Below, piece by piece: positions 54,596 to 63,291 of a stretch of 64,000 nucleotides of DNA (its first letter is position 1; each line of letters opens with the position of its first letter). Under the pieces are notes generated by a model that worked only from the letters and a program-made list of their open reading frames with translations, did not search any database and was not told the DNA's origin. Source of the DNA: Arthrobacter sp. SLBN-122. GTDB taxonomy: Bacteria; Actinomycetota; Actinomycetes; Actinomycetales; Micrococcaceae. The position numbers were made by a program, and so were the translations under genes. The stretch covers positions 744,001 through 808,000 of the forward strand of contig NZ_VFMS01000001.1 in the NCBI RefSeq assembly GCF_006715165.1, in the 5' to 3' direction.

Positions 54596-55809
54596 TTGGC
54601 GGCCTCCTGTGCTGCGGCGTCGCGGGCGAGCTCGTCGGCGAGCATGGCGGACTGTTCCTTCAACTGCGGGGTGGGGGTCGAGAAGACGTGCCGGAAGAGT
54701 TCCTGCGGGTCCACGGGCACATCCTCACTGAGGCCTTCGCGCAGCTGCGCAGCCACGGCCTCGGCGTGGGAAGCGATCCGCTCCTCCGCGGCGTCATCCA
54801 GGAGCCCACGCTCCGTCAGGTAGGTGCGCATCCGGTTGACCGGGTCCTTGGCCCGCCACTCCGCAACTTCAGCGCTTTCGCGGTAGCGGGTGTCGTCGTC
54901 GGCGTTGGTGTGCGCCTGCATGCGGTAGGTGTTGGCTTCCACCAGCAGCGGGCCTGAGCCTTCGCGGGCGAGTTTCACGGCGCGGTCCAGGACAGCGAGG
55001 AGCGCCACCACGTCGTTGCCGTCCACGCGTTCGCCCGCCATGCCGTAGCCCACGGCCTTGTGCGCGAGCGACGGCGCCACGGACTGGTGTGCCAGCGGCA
55101 CCGAGATGGCGTACTTGTTGTTCTGGACGAAGAAGATGACGGGCAGGTGGAAGACGGCGGCGAAGTTCAGGGCTTCGTGGAAGTCGCCTTCGCTGGTGGC
55201 GCCGTCGCCGCACATGGCCAGCACCACGGTGTCCTCGCCGCGGAGCTTGGCGGCGTGGGCCACGCCAACGCCGTGCAGCAGCTGGGTAGTCAGCGGGGTG
55301 CACTGGATGCCCACCTTGTATTCGAGGGGGTCGTAGCCGCCGTGCCAGTCGCCGCGGAAAATGGTCATCACCTGCACGGGGTCCACGCCGCGGGTCATCA
55401 CGGCCACGGCGTCACGGTAGGTGGGGAACATCCAGTCAGCGTCGGAGAGGCACAGGGCGGCGGCCACCTGGCAGGCTTCCTGGCCGTGGCTGGAGGGGTA
55501 GACGGCCATGCGTCCCTGCCGGACCAAGGCGGAGTTCTGGTCGTTGACGCGGCGGCCGACGACGAGGCGTTCGTACGCTGCCAGCAGTTCGTCATCGCCG
55601 GGCACGGGGTATTCGTGGCCGGGCTGGGTGCCCTGCTCACTTTCCGGGATGAGCCGGCCGTCCGGGTCCACCATCTGGATCTGGTGCCGGGCGGGGAGCA
55701 TGTAATCCTCCACCGTGATGCCGAACTTCTTCACAGCTTCCGTCAGCGCATTGTCTGCTGCTTCCGGGCTGGTGCTGTGCGGCGCGGTGTGGTCTGCGGA
55801 GATCGTCAT
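54592..55809 (-). CDS. bkdA: 2-oxoacid dehydrogenase E1 component, alpha subunit
   Basis: A 405-residue ThDP-binding E1-alpha that decarboxylates branched-chain 2-oxoacids (or pyruvate). The ThDP motif is visible as MCGDGATSEGDFHEALNFAA, and VIFFVQNNKYAISVPLAHQS and YRMQAHTNADDDTRYR are conserved blocks. ATG 55809. First of the E1-alpha, E1-beta, E2 operon. The 274 bp upstream hold a control region that resembles the one before the Lrp gene at 57514. Confidence 0.94.
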   Translation of the reverse strand: MTISADHTAPHSTSPEAADNALTEAVKKFGITVEDYMLPARHQIQMVDPDGRLIPESEQGTQPGHEYPVPGDDELLAAYERLVVGRRVNDQNSALVRQGRMAVYPSSHGQEACQVAAALCLSDADWMFPTYRDAVAVMTRGVDPVQVMTIFRGDWHGGYDPLEYKVGIQCTPLTTQLLHGVGVAHAAKLRGEDTVVLAMCGDGATSEGDFHEALNFAAVFHLPVIFFVQNNKYAISVPLAHQSVAPSLAHKAVGYGMAGERVDGNDVVALLAVLDRAVKLAREGSGPLLVEANTYRMQAHTNADDDTRYRESAEVAEWRAKDPVNRMRTYLTERGLLDDAAEERIASHAEAVAAQLREGLSEDVPVDPQELFRHVFSTPTPQLKEQSAMLADELARDAAAQEAAK

Positions 55810-55860
55810 TGGTCCGTCCTTCGGTAGCCACTATTCGTTCCCAGTATTGTCCTGAAGCAG

Positions 55861-55950
55861 GTTTCGTATCCAGCACCTGTGGAAATCGTGGAGAAGATGC
55901 GCGCAAACGGGTCTATCGGAAGACGACTTGTCGATGTGACGTGGGTTACC
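55861..55950. repeat. Control-region copy A
   Basis: Starts GTTTCGTATCC and, 60 bp on, has AGACGACTTGT followed by GGGTTACCGG. The same order and spacing (59 bp) recur at 57413-57500. The region lies between the E1-alpha gene and the ArsR-ANTAR gene and may contain an operator for the Lrp regulator. Confidence 0.55.
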
Positions 55951-56083
55951 GGCAGGGGTTGTGGACGAATCGGCGGGTGGCGATGCGCGACCAGATCCAT
56001 CGTGGTAATTTTCTGCGGCGGTGGGGGGTCAGCAGCTCCGGGGCGTCGGATAATGGGATGCGTAGCCGAAGGGAGCGCAGGGC

Positions 56084-56698
56084 ATGAACAGCTACGACAT
56101 TGATATTGAGAGCCGCCAGGCTCGGGGGCATGAGGCCGATGACCGCGGATTGGCCGGAGCGTCAACGTACGCTGCCGCGGAAGTGTTCAAGGCGGTGGCC
56201 CATCCAGTCCGGGCAACCATCCTGGAGCTGCTTTCCCAGGGTGAATTGTCCATCCCCGAGGTCTGCGAGCGTACCGGCGTCAAACCCTCGCACCTGTCCC
56301 GGCACCTGGCCCAGCTGCGCGCGCAGCAACTGATTGACTGCACCCGCTCCGGCGGCCGCCTGGTCTACCGGCTGGCCTACCCGGAGGCCGCCGAACTGCT
56401 CGCCGCCGCCCGGTCCGTCCTTCACGCCCGGACAACCGCCGCCCTCAACTCCCTTGGTTCCCTGCCGGAAGAGGATCCGTTCACGGCGGCATGGGGTGAG
56501 CGGATTTCGGCGCCGGAAACAGCACTGGTGTCCCGTTCGGTCATTGCGGACGCCTGCCGGGCCATAGCTGACCGCACCGGCTGCAGCTCGGAAGCGGCAG
56601 CCGGACGGCTCATCATGACGGCGCGGACCTGCCACATGACACTGCTGGAGGCCGCCTTGGATGAGCTCCGCGGCGACCAGGACAGCTCCCGCACCTGA
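56084..56698 (+). CDS. ArsR-family HTH protein with ANTAR-like C-terminal domain
   Basis: A 204-residue protein. Residues about 30-105 are a clear ArsR winged helix (AAEVFKAVAHPVRATILELL, SIPEVCERTGVKPSHLSRHL). The metal-site cysteines of classical sensors are not in the usual place. A helical linker leads to residues about 148-194, SRSVIADACRAIADRTGCSS followed by EAAAGRLIMTARTCHMTLL, which aligns without gaps with the ANTAR domain of the protein at 36126 (shared S-R, I, A-C, C-S, A, G, L). If so, it joins DNA and RNA binding in one chain. ATG 56084 with GGGAGCGCAGGGC in front. No partner gene overlaps. Confidence 0.75.
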   Translation: MNSYDIDIESRQARGHEADDRGLAGASTYAAAEVFKAVAHPVRATILELLSQGELSIPEVCERTGVKPSHLSRHLAQLRAQQLIDCTRSGGRLVYRLAYPEAAELLAAARSVLHARTTAALNSLGSLPEEDPFTAAWGERISAPETALVSRSVIADACRAIADRTGCSSEAAAGRLIMTARTCHMTLLEAALDELRGDQDSSRT

Positions 56699-57107
56699 CG
56701 CTTGGCAGGTTGCGCGCACCTACCAGTTCCAGGAGAGCAGCATGGCCGCATCCGGTCATGCCTTCCTCCAGCTGCCCCTAATGTCCCTAATTTCCAAGAA
56801 TTGCGTTGACCTCTGCCCGTCAAAGGGGGCAGACTCGTGAGCGTGGAAATTGACAAAAATGTCTATCCGTCATATCCATGCTCTTCCGCTCATTCCGCGT
56901 AAGAGACTTCGCACCACGTGACCGGGGGTACTTGGGGGTTCATGGTGCGGGGATGGACGCGGAGGGGACAGCGTGGTCCCCTCCGCCTCTCCATTTGGTT
57001 CCTCAAGCACGTTCAAACCCGAGTTCAAAAAGTTGGACACGTATGGTCCCGGGGCATCCGCCCCGGCAGCATTTCCTCAACAGCAATGACAAGGGTGGGT
57101 GTTAGCT
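56699..57107. other. Gap with a candidate promoter
   Basis: No gene seen in about 410 bp. TTGACA (56851-56856), a 17-bp spacer and TATCCA (56874-56879) form a plausible plus-strand promoter for the small gene at 57108, with a leader of about 220 nt. No terminator-like hairpin was recognised. Confidence 0.35.
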
Positions 57108-57350
57108 ATGGAGATAGCCAAGTTGTGGGATCAGCTCGACCCTGAAACTCGGCAGTGGCTGGTTGACAATCCTGGATGCCAAATCCTCCCACGCACCGTC
57201 GCGGCAGCAATTATGAAAGGCACCGGGGAGCAGTTGGAACAGGACCGGCACGGCGAAACTGTCCTCTCCCCCAGCGACTGCGACTTCATCCGCGGAGCGG
57301 CGGACCGGCCCGATGCCCCTCACGGCGCATCCCCATTCCCGCGCTCCTAA
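57108..57350 (+). CDS. Unknown 80-residue protein
   Basis: MEIAKLWDQLDPETRQWLVD begins a helical protein with NPGCQILPRTVAAAIM and a polar tail. An AAGGGTGGG-type ribosome site lies upstream; GTG 57099 is an alternative. The first 60 residues look like a genuine small helical protein rich in polar residues; no family recognised. Confidence 0.55.
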   Translation: MEIAKLWDQLDPETRQWLVDNPGCQILPRTVAAAIMKGTGEQLEQDRHGETVLSPSDCDFIRGAADRPDAPHGASPFPRS

Positions 57351-57412
57351 CAGGCACCGGAAACGGCGTCCTACCGCAGGCATTACTCGCCCAAGAGCCC
57401 TGCTGCGCCCCT

Positions 57413-57500
57413 GTTTCGTATCCGCCGCCCGCCCTGAGGCAGAGAGGCTGCTCAAATCTGCCTAGTATGGGAGACGATTTGTAGCGACGCAGGTTACGGC
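57413..57500. repeat. Control-region copy B
   Basis: GTTTCGTATCC, then 59 bp on AGACGATTTGT and GGTTACGGCG, the same blocks as copy A at 55861. A TAGTAT -10-like box (57463-57468) lies just before the second block, upstream of the Lrp gene. Confidence 0.55.
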
Positions 57501-57513
57501 GGGAGTGGGCACA

Positions 57514-57978
57514 ATGGCGGGCAAGGATGCCGGCAGCGACCAGGCGGCGCTGGACGAGATCGACCGGCGGATCATCAGTGAACTCACCCGCGACGGCAGG
57601 ATGTCCGTGACGCAGGTGGCGGAGAACGTGCACATCTCCCGCGCGCATGCCTACAGCCGAATTGCCCGGCTGACCGGCGACGGGGTCCTGACCCGGTTCA
57701 CGGCGCTGGTGGATCCCATCAAGGCCGGGTTGAAGTCCTCGGCATACGTGACCCTGAAGCTCAAGCAGGACTCCTGGCGCGAACTGCGGGACCAGCTCGG
57801 CGCCATCCCGGAGGTGCACCACATTGCCCTGGTGGGCGGCGACTTCGACGTGATCCTCCTGGTCCGCGCCGTGGACAACATCGACCTCCGCCGGGTCATT
57901 TTCGACCAACTGCAGACCATGCCCGGCGTGCTGGACACGCAGACGTTCCTGGTTTTTGAAGACGTGGACACTCGGTAG
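57514..57978 (+). CDS. Lrp/AsnC-family transcriptional regulator
   Basis: A 154-residue regulator: LDEIDRRIISELTRDGRMSV then TQVAENVHISRAHAYSRIAR as the AsnC-type HTH, followed by the RAM ligand-binding domain (SAYVTLKLKQDSWRELRDQL, HHIALVGGDFDVILLVRAVD, LDTQTFLVFEDV). GGGAG lies 10 nt before ATG 57514; a GTG three codons earlier is less well placed. Divergently located from the E1/E2 operon, though 1.7 kb away because of the intervening genes, so it is the likely BkdR-type controller of that operon. Confidence 0.92.
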   Translation: MAGKDAGSDQAALDEIDRRIISELTRDGRMSVTQVAENVHISRAHAYSRIARLTGDGVLTRFTALVDPIKAGLKSSAYVTLKLKQDSWRELRDQLGAIPEVHHIALVGGDFDVILLVRAVDNIDLRRVIFDQLQTMPGVLDTQTFLVFEDVDTR

Positions 57979-58103
57979 GAACTGCTTGCTGTCCTTCAAG
58001 GTGCGCCAACCGAGAGCTTTTCGACCCGCAAATTCGATTACGCCGCGCAGGTTCCTTCTCGAGACCCGCATATAGTGCGCACCGGGGAATATGCGACTCG
58101 CAA

Positions 58104-58513
58104 ATGAGGGCCGGTGTCGAGAACACCCTGAAAGCAGGGCTGGCAGGCCTCGCCCTGGCGGCGGCAATCGGAGGTGGCCCCCTGGCAAGCGCCGCCTTTC
58201 CGGCAAACGCCGCCACCACGGACTCCAGCCAATCCAGTACCCAGGTGCCGCGCGACGAATCAAAGGGCGGCCACCAGGCCAACGGGATCACCGAAAGCCT
58301 GCTGACCGGCGATAGGGCAACCAAGGTGACGGATGCCCCCAAGGCCGCGAACCCGGGTGCCACCATCCAGCGCGTCGAGAATGACGCAGAGGGTGCCGTG
58401 TAAGAGGCGCACATCATCACGTCAGACGGCACGCGTGCCACCGTCTACCTGGATGGGGACTCAAGGTGACGTCCACGAAAACCGGCGGCTCCGGAGGACG
58501 CATGAAGGGCTGA
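58104..58513 (+). pseudogene. Secreted PepSY-like protein gene with two lesions
   Basis: The first 99 codons encode a Sec signal (LAGLALAAAIGGGPLASAAF) and ... PGATIQRVENDAEGAV before TAA at 58401. The same frame continues EAHIITSDGTRATVYLDGDS, a typical PepSY-like end, and after one missing T near 58462 would go on FKVTSTKTGGSGGRMKG to TGA at 58513. So a Tyr codon became TAA and a base was lost: two independent lesions. The gene is probably inactive, or a short product is made. Confidence 0.75.
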
Positions 58514-58924
58514 GCCCCTGGCCGTCACAGTCCCCCTGCCTACAGCGCGTCCGGTGAATGCCGGGCGCGCTGCTCGCATTTTGACGACATGGATACTTGC
58601 TAATCCCCCAAATGTGAACGCTCGCGACCGAGACCAGCGGCGTTACCCGGCTCATTTCCGAGCGCTACTCGTGCGGCGTCCCCTGCCCTGATTTCCAGGG
58701 TTTCACGGCAATTTCTTGAGGTCAGGACTACAGCGGAGTTCCGAGTATTGGCCGGTCCATCCAAGTAATGGAAACCACGGGTGCCTGGAAAGACGGGTAC
58801 CGGTACGTGTTGTTGCGCTTATTTCCGGCCCGCGAGTATTGGGTCATCGATCCACCGAAAGGCACCTGGATGGGGCCGCTCATGGGGGAACGGGTTCTCA
58901 ATCACACTTACAAGGAGTCTTTCC
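58514..58924. other. Gap before the surface-protein operon
   Basis: No gene in about 410 bp. A direct GAGTATTGG repeat (about 58740 and 58838) and a GTACCGGTAC palindrome (58797-58806) are the only structures seen. It probably carries the operon promoter. Confidence 0.35.
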
Positions 58925-59383
58925 ATGCGCCCAATGACCAAGAAGAAAAAGATCGCCGCTGTGGCCGCTTCCGCTGCTCTCGTGGCCGTCGGCGGCGGCG
59001 CTGCCTACGCCTACTGGAGCACCACGGGCTCGGGCAACGGCTCAGCTGCTGCATCCTCAGGCACCTCGCCCATCACTATCAACGTGACGGTGGACCAGGG
59101 AGTCGCTCCAGGCGGCCCCGCGAAGACCATCACCTACACGGCCACCAACCCCAACACCAGCAGTACACCGGTGACGTTGGCTGACCCGGTGGTTACCACC
59201 AGCAATGCCGAATGCTTGCCCGCATGGTTCTCCGCCACAGCGCCCACGGGCACGACCACCGTAGCGGGCAAGGCAGTTGGCACGGCACTCGGCACCGGAA
59301 CGCTCACCCTCAATGACAGCGCAACCGTCGACCAGAGCGCCTGCAAGGGCGCCTTGATCACGGTGACCGTCGGTAGCAACTAA
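58925..59383 (+). CDS. Exported protein with SipW-type signal, module protein 1
   Basis: A 152-residue exported protein. Basic KKKK start, a hydrophobic helix ending GGAAYAYWSTTGSGNGSA, in which YAYWS resembles SipW-dependent signal segments (like TasA family). The mature part has YTATNPNTSSTPVTL, an AECLPAWF cysteine and a DQSACKGALITVTV cysteine near its end. These NPN, Cys, C-[KQ]-G positions recur in the next two proteins. AAGGAG lies before ATG 58925. No signal-peptidase gene lies in the window. Suggests a fibre or matrix subunit, by analogy only. Confidence 0.75.
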   Translation: MRPMTKKKKIAAVAASAALVAVGGGAAYAYWSTTGSGNGSAAASSGTSPITINVTVDQGVAPGGPAKTITYTATNPNTSSTPVTLADPVVTTSNAECLPAWFSATAPTGTTTVAGKAVGTALGTGTLTLNDSATVDQSACKGALITVTVGSN

Positions 59384-59397
59384 CAAACGAGCAAGCC

Positions 59398-59422
59398 GGG
59401 GACGGGTGCAAAGCCCGTCCCC
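59398..59422 (+). terminator. Hairpin after the first operon gene
   Basis: GGGGACGGG pairs with CCCGTCCCC (9 bp) around TGCAAAG, between the stop at 59383 and the next start at 59462. With only GTCTTGCC after it, it may be a partial terminator that makes the first gene more abundant. Confidence 0.5.
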
Positions 59423-59461
59423 GTCTTGCCGTCAATCGCACCAAAGTGGAAGGGGCACGGG

Positions 59462-60598
59462 GTGCACAAACAGGACGGACATCCGCGGCGCGGCACGCGG
59501 ACCGGTATCAAGGCTGCGGTGGTGGCGCTGCTGCTTGTACTGGCCAGCGCGGGGGCGTTGATCGCGGCGGCAAACAATCCCAAGCCGGGCATCACGGTGC
59601 AGGTCACCCCTGCCAGCCAGTCCGTCCAGCAGGGTCAGGCAGCCACCTACTTGGTGACGCTGACGTCCACTGGAGGTTTCACCGGCGCGGTCAACCTGGC
59701 CACCGCGGGACTGCCGGCCGGAGCGGCAGGTGCCTTCACGCCGTCGTCCGTCACCCTTAACTCCGGAAGCACCGCAACCTCAACCCTGAACGTCACCACC
59801 GCCACAGCCACGCCGGCGGGCACCAGCTCCCTGACCATCACCGGCACCAGCGGCAAGGTCTCCGGCAGTGTCACCGCCGGCCTCACCGTCAATTACAGAA
59901 TCTCCTCCACCATTTCCGTCGCCGCTGCCCCGGATTCGCTATCGGTCCCGCCGGGCGCCACCGCGGTGTACACGCTTCAGCTCACCCGGAACAACCTCTC
60001 CGGGCCGGTGACGTTCAGCGTCCTGGGCGGACTCCCCTCCGGCGCCACGGCGTCGTTCTCGGCCAATCCGGTGACCGGCACCTCCACCACGTTGCAGGTG
60101 GCCACAACCGCCACGTCCCCCACCGGAAGCTACAACCTGTACTTGGTGGGCACGGGCAAGGATTCCAGCGGGAAGTCGCAGTACGCCTACGCGAACGTGC
60201 AGCTGGTCCTGGACTCCACCATCAAGCAGTTCGTCCTCTCCGGCAACGTCCCCGGAACGCTGTCCCCCGGCACGTCGGCCGGCCTGGACCTGCAGATCAA
60301 CAACCCCAACAACAAGGCGTTGGCACTGACCAACATGTCAGTGGCGGTGGCTGGGGTCACCCGCAGCGCGGACGCCGCGGCCAGGAACCTCCCCTGCACC
60401 ACGGCGGACTTCACCGTCACCCAGTACAGCGGCCCCTACCCACTGACGGTACCGGCCGGCAGCAGTTCCCTTTCCGGCCTCCGCGTCACACAGACTGCAT
60501 GGCCCAAGGTGGGAATGGTGGACACGTCCGCCAACCAAGACGGCTGCAAGGGCGCCACCCTCCAGCTGGCCTACTCGGGATCAGGACAGGGGAACTGA
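59462..60598 (+). CDS. Exported beta-sandwich protein, module protein 2
   Basis: A 378-residue protein from GTG 59462 (GGAAGGGG 6 nt upstream). One membrane or signal helix (about 14-36, VVALLLVLASAGALIAAANN), then two immunoglobulin-like repeats with the SGPVTFSVLGGLPSGATASF and GFTGAVNLATAGLPAGAAGAF patterns, typical of actinobacterial surface proteins. The C-terminal 120 residues are the module LQINNPNNKALALTN ... LPCTTADF ... DGCKGATLQLAY, shared with the neighbours. The YAxW signal is absent; it may be anchored by the first helix. Confidence 0.75.
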   Translation: MHKQDGHPRRGTRTGIKAAVVALLLVLASAGALIAAANNPKPGITVQVTPASQSVQQGQAATYLVTLTSTGGFTGAVNLATAGLPAGAAGAFTPSSVTLNSGSTATSTLNVTTATATPAGTSSLTITGTSGKVSGSVTAGLTVNYRISSTISVAAAPDSLSVPPGATAVYTLQLTRNNLSGPVTFSVLGGLPSGATASFSANPVTGTSTTLQVATTATSPTGSYNLYLVGTGKDSSGKSQYAYANVQLVLDSTIKQFVLSGNVPGTLSPGTSAGLDLQINNPNNKALALTNMSVAVAGVTRSADAAARNLPCTTADFTVTQYSGPYPLTVPAGSSSLSGLRVTQTAWPKVGMVDTSANQDGCKGATLQLAYSGSGQGN

Positions 60599-60599
60599 G

Positions 60600-61103
60600 A
60601 TGACCACCACCACCAGGACTGCCAGGGCTGGACGGGCCCTCAAGGCAGCGGCCCTCACGGGAACACTGATCGCCGCAGGCGCGGGAACCTCCTACGCCTT
60701 CTGGACGGCGGGCGGAACGGGCACGGGAACCGCTGCTGCGGGCACCATGCAGGCCGTCACCGTGGACGCGCTCGTGGCCGGGGACGGCCCCACGGCGACG
60801 CTGGTTCCCGGCGGCACTGCCGACGTCGTACTCCGCTTCTCCAACCCCAATCCCTACTCGGTGCAGGTCTACAGCGTCACCGCCAACGGACCGGCCACGG
60901 CGGACAGCGCGCATTCCGGCTGCACCACCACCGGGGTCAGTTTCACCGGAACCGCCACGCCACTGTCACCGGCAACCACCATTCCGGCGAACTCGTCCAC
61001 CCTGCTCACCCTTCCAGGATCGGCCGCCATGGATACCACCTCTCTCGCAGCCTGCCAGGGCGGCACCTTCCACCTCCCCGTAACGGCGGAGGTGCGGAAA
61101 TGA
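60600..61103 (+). CDS. Exported protein with SipW-type signal, module protein 3
   Basis: A 167-residue exported protein. Hydrophobic segment ending GAGTSYAFWTAGGTGTGT (YAFW like SipW-dependent signals), then the shared module: LRFSNPNPYSVQVYS, SGCTTTGVSF and LAACQGGTFHL near the end. ATG 60600 overlaps the previous stop region closely (1 bp after TGA), and its own stop overlaps the next start by 4 bp. It fits as a small subunit paired with proteins 1 and 2. Confidence 0.78.
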   Translation: MTTTTRTARAGRALKAAALTGTLIAAGAGTSYAFWTAGGTGTGTAAAGTMQAVTVDALVAGDGPTATLVPGGTADVVLRFSNPNPYSVQVYSVTANGPATADSAHSGCTTTGVSFTGTATPLSPATTIPANSSTLLTLPGSAAMDTTSLAACQGGTFHLPVTAEVRK

Positions 61104-63262
61104 GCATCGCCATCCGGAAGACGCCCTTCGGCTTCCGCCTCCCTTCAGGACGGCTGGCGTGGATTGCCACCGCGGTCCTGCTCCTGCTCGGCACGGCCAC
61201 CGCCGCCTACGGCTTCTGGGCCTCCACCACCAGCAGCAACAATGCCACGGCCGCGGCGGACGCCCTGTCCCCCGGATCCAAGCCCGCCGTCACGGCCAAC
61301 GGCGCCTCAGTCAGCGTCAGCTGGGCAGCCGGCACCACCGTTAACGAGCATGCAGCCACGGGCTACACGGTAACAAGGTATGCGACGGCGGCGGGTGGCA
61401 CCGGCACGCCGGCCACGGGCGCATGCGCAGGGACGGTCACCACCTTGACGTGCATCGAACAGAACGTCCCCGGGGGAACCTGGTACTACACCGTCACCCC
61501 CACCATCGCGCTCTGGACCGGCGCCGAGAGCCCGCGCAGCACCGGCATCAGCAGTGACTCCACCGCCCCGGTAGCCTCCGTCTCCAGCCTGTCGCCCACC
61601 CCGAACGCTGCCGGCTGGAACAACAACAGCCCGGTCACGGTGACCATTACTGCCGACGACGGGCCGGCCGGTTCCGGCGTCGCCTCCATCACCTACGCGG
61701 TCGACGGCGGCGCCAAGCGGACAGTGAATGGCGCTATTGCGACCATTCCCGTCACGGGCGACTGGACGCACACCATCTCCTACTTCGCCACCGACAATGC
61801 GGGCAACATTGGCTCGGTCCAGACCCAGCCGGTATGGATCGACACGCAGGCCCCGGACGTGCCATCGCTCACCGTTCCGGCCTATGTGAACTCCGGCAAC
61901 GTCGCCGCCGTACCCGTCACCGGCACCGCTGAAGCCGGCGCCAGAATCACCCTCGTTGCCAGTGACCCGGGTGCCGCTCACTCCGTCAGCAGCACAGCCA
62001 CTGCCTCCGCCACGGGTGATTGGTCCGCCAGCCCCGATCTGGGCAGCCTGAACCAGGGCACGGTCACCTACACGGCCACCGCCACTGACTCGGCCGGAAA
62101 CACGGGCGGGGCCAGGAATGCAACAAGCATCAAAGACACCGTGCCGCCTGCAGCGGCCCAGGCCCTGAGCGTCCCGGCGTACGTAAACATCAGCAACGCG
62201 TCCGTCCTGCCGGTCTCCGGCACCGCGGAGGCCGGCATAACCGTCACCGTTACCGCCACGGACGCCGGCGCGGCGCACACAGTGACGGAAGCGGCGACGG
62301 CATCCGGTACGGGCAGCTGGTCCCTGAACCTCAACCTGTCCGGGCTCAATGACGGGCCTGTCACGTACTCGATAACGGCCAAGGACGCGGCGGGGAACAC
62401 CGGCACGGCTTACACCACCTCAAGCACGAAGGACACTGTGGCACCAGCCCCGACCATCGCCGCGCCGATGTACGTCAACGGCAGCAGCAACATCAGCGCA
62501 GTCCAGGTCAGCGGAACCACCGAGGCAGGGACGATTGTGAACGTCACAGTCAGGAACGGTCTCTCGTCATTCGTTTCCAAGGCGGTCACGACCACCGGCA
62601 CGACATGGAACACGACAATGGACCTTTCCACCATTCCCGATGGCACCCTGATCTACACTGCGGACTCCACCGACGCGGCAGGCAACAGCGGCACGGCCAC
62701 CGCCAAGGGCATCACCAACAAGGACACGAAACTGCCAAGCATTAGCGCCGTGAGCCTCCTTGGTGGAGGCACAACGGCAGGCACAGCCGATGCCGGCGAC
62801 ACACTGACAATCCGGTACTCCGAGGCCCTCGACGCCAGCAAGATTTGTTCCATTTGGAACAACACGGGCGCCCAAATCCTCAAAGCCAATAACGATGTCA
62901 CGGTTACTTTCAACCACAGCACCAGTGGCAGCACTACGAGCAACACCATGACCGTAACCAGCAAGACCTGCACGCTGAACATCGGAACCATCTCATTGGG
63001 CTCCAATGCCAACTACGCGTCCACTGCCACTCCAGTGGTCTTCGTGGGTACCAATACCGGCGTGAGCACAGTGACCTGGAATCCGGATACGTTTTCCCTG
63101 ACAATCCAACTGGGGGCCACCAAGAACAACACCGGCGCCCAGGGGACCAATGTTGGAGCAGACTTCCCCGCCTATGCCCCGGCGTCCGGCCTGACGGATG
63201 TGGCAGGAAACCCGCTCGCGACAGCGCCTGCCTTTACATCCACCTCCTCGTCGCGCTTCTGA
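61100..63262 (+). CDS. Large exported multi-domain Ig-like protein
   Basis: A 720-residue surface protein. A SipW-like segment ends TATAAYGFWASTTSSNNATA. Then an FN3-like domain (about 60-150), an Ig-like domain with SGVASITYAVDGGAKRTV (about 160-250), three repeats of about 95 residues (from VPAYVNSGN, VPAYVNISN and APMYVNGSS, each with V-SGTAEAG and GP/GTVTYTA endings) and a C-terminal SbsA-like domain (TLTIRYSEALDASK). Such layouts are typical of adhesins or surface-layer-associated proteins. No sortase motif is present. ATG 61100 overlaps the preceding stop (ATGA). Confidence 0.85.
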   Translation: MSIAIRKTPFGFRLPSGRLAWIATAVLLLLGTATAAYGFWASTTSSNNATAAADALSPGSKPAVTANGASVSVSWAAGTTVNEHAATGYTVTRYATAAGGTGTPATGACAGTVTTLTCIEQNVPGGTWYYTVTPTIALWTGAESPRSTGISSDSTAPVASVSSLSPTPNAAGWNNNSPVTVTITADDGPAGSGVASITYAVDGGAKRTVNGAIATIPVTGDWTHTISYFATDNAGNIGSVQTQPVWIDTQAPDVPSLTVPAYVNSGNVAAVPVTGTAEAGARITLVASDPGAAHSVSSTATASATGDWSASPDLGSLNQGTVTYTATATDSAGNTGGARNATSIKDTVPPAAAQALSVPAYVNISNASVLPVSGTAEAGITVTVTATDAGAAHTVTEAATASGTGSWSLNLNLSGLNDGPVTYSITAKDAAGNTGTAYTTSSTKDTVAPAPTIAAPMYVNGSSNISAVQVSGTTEAGTIVNVTVRNGLSSFVSKAVTTTGTTWNTTMDLSTIPDGTLIYTADSTDAAGNSGTATAKGITNKDTKLPSISAVSLLGGGTTAGTADAGDTLTIRYSEALDASKICSIWNNTGAQILKANNDVTVTFNHSTSGSTTSNTMTVTSKTCTLNIGTISLGSNANYASTATPVVFVGTNTGVSTVTWNPDTFSLTIQLGATKNNTGAQGTNVGADFPAYAPASGLTDVAGNPLATAPAFTSTSSSRF

Positions 63263-63291
63263 GTCGATACGCCAAGGAAGGAATGCATACT

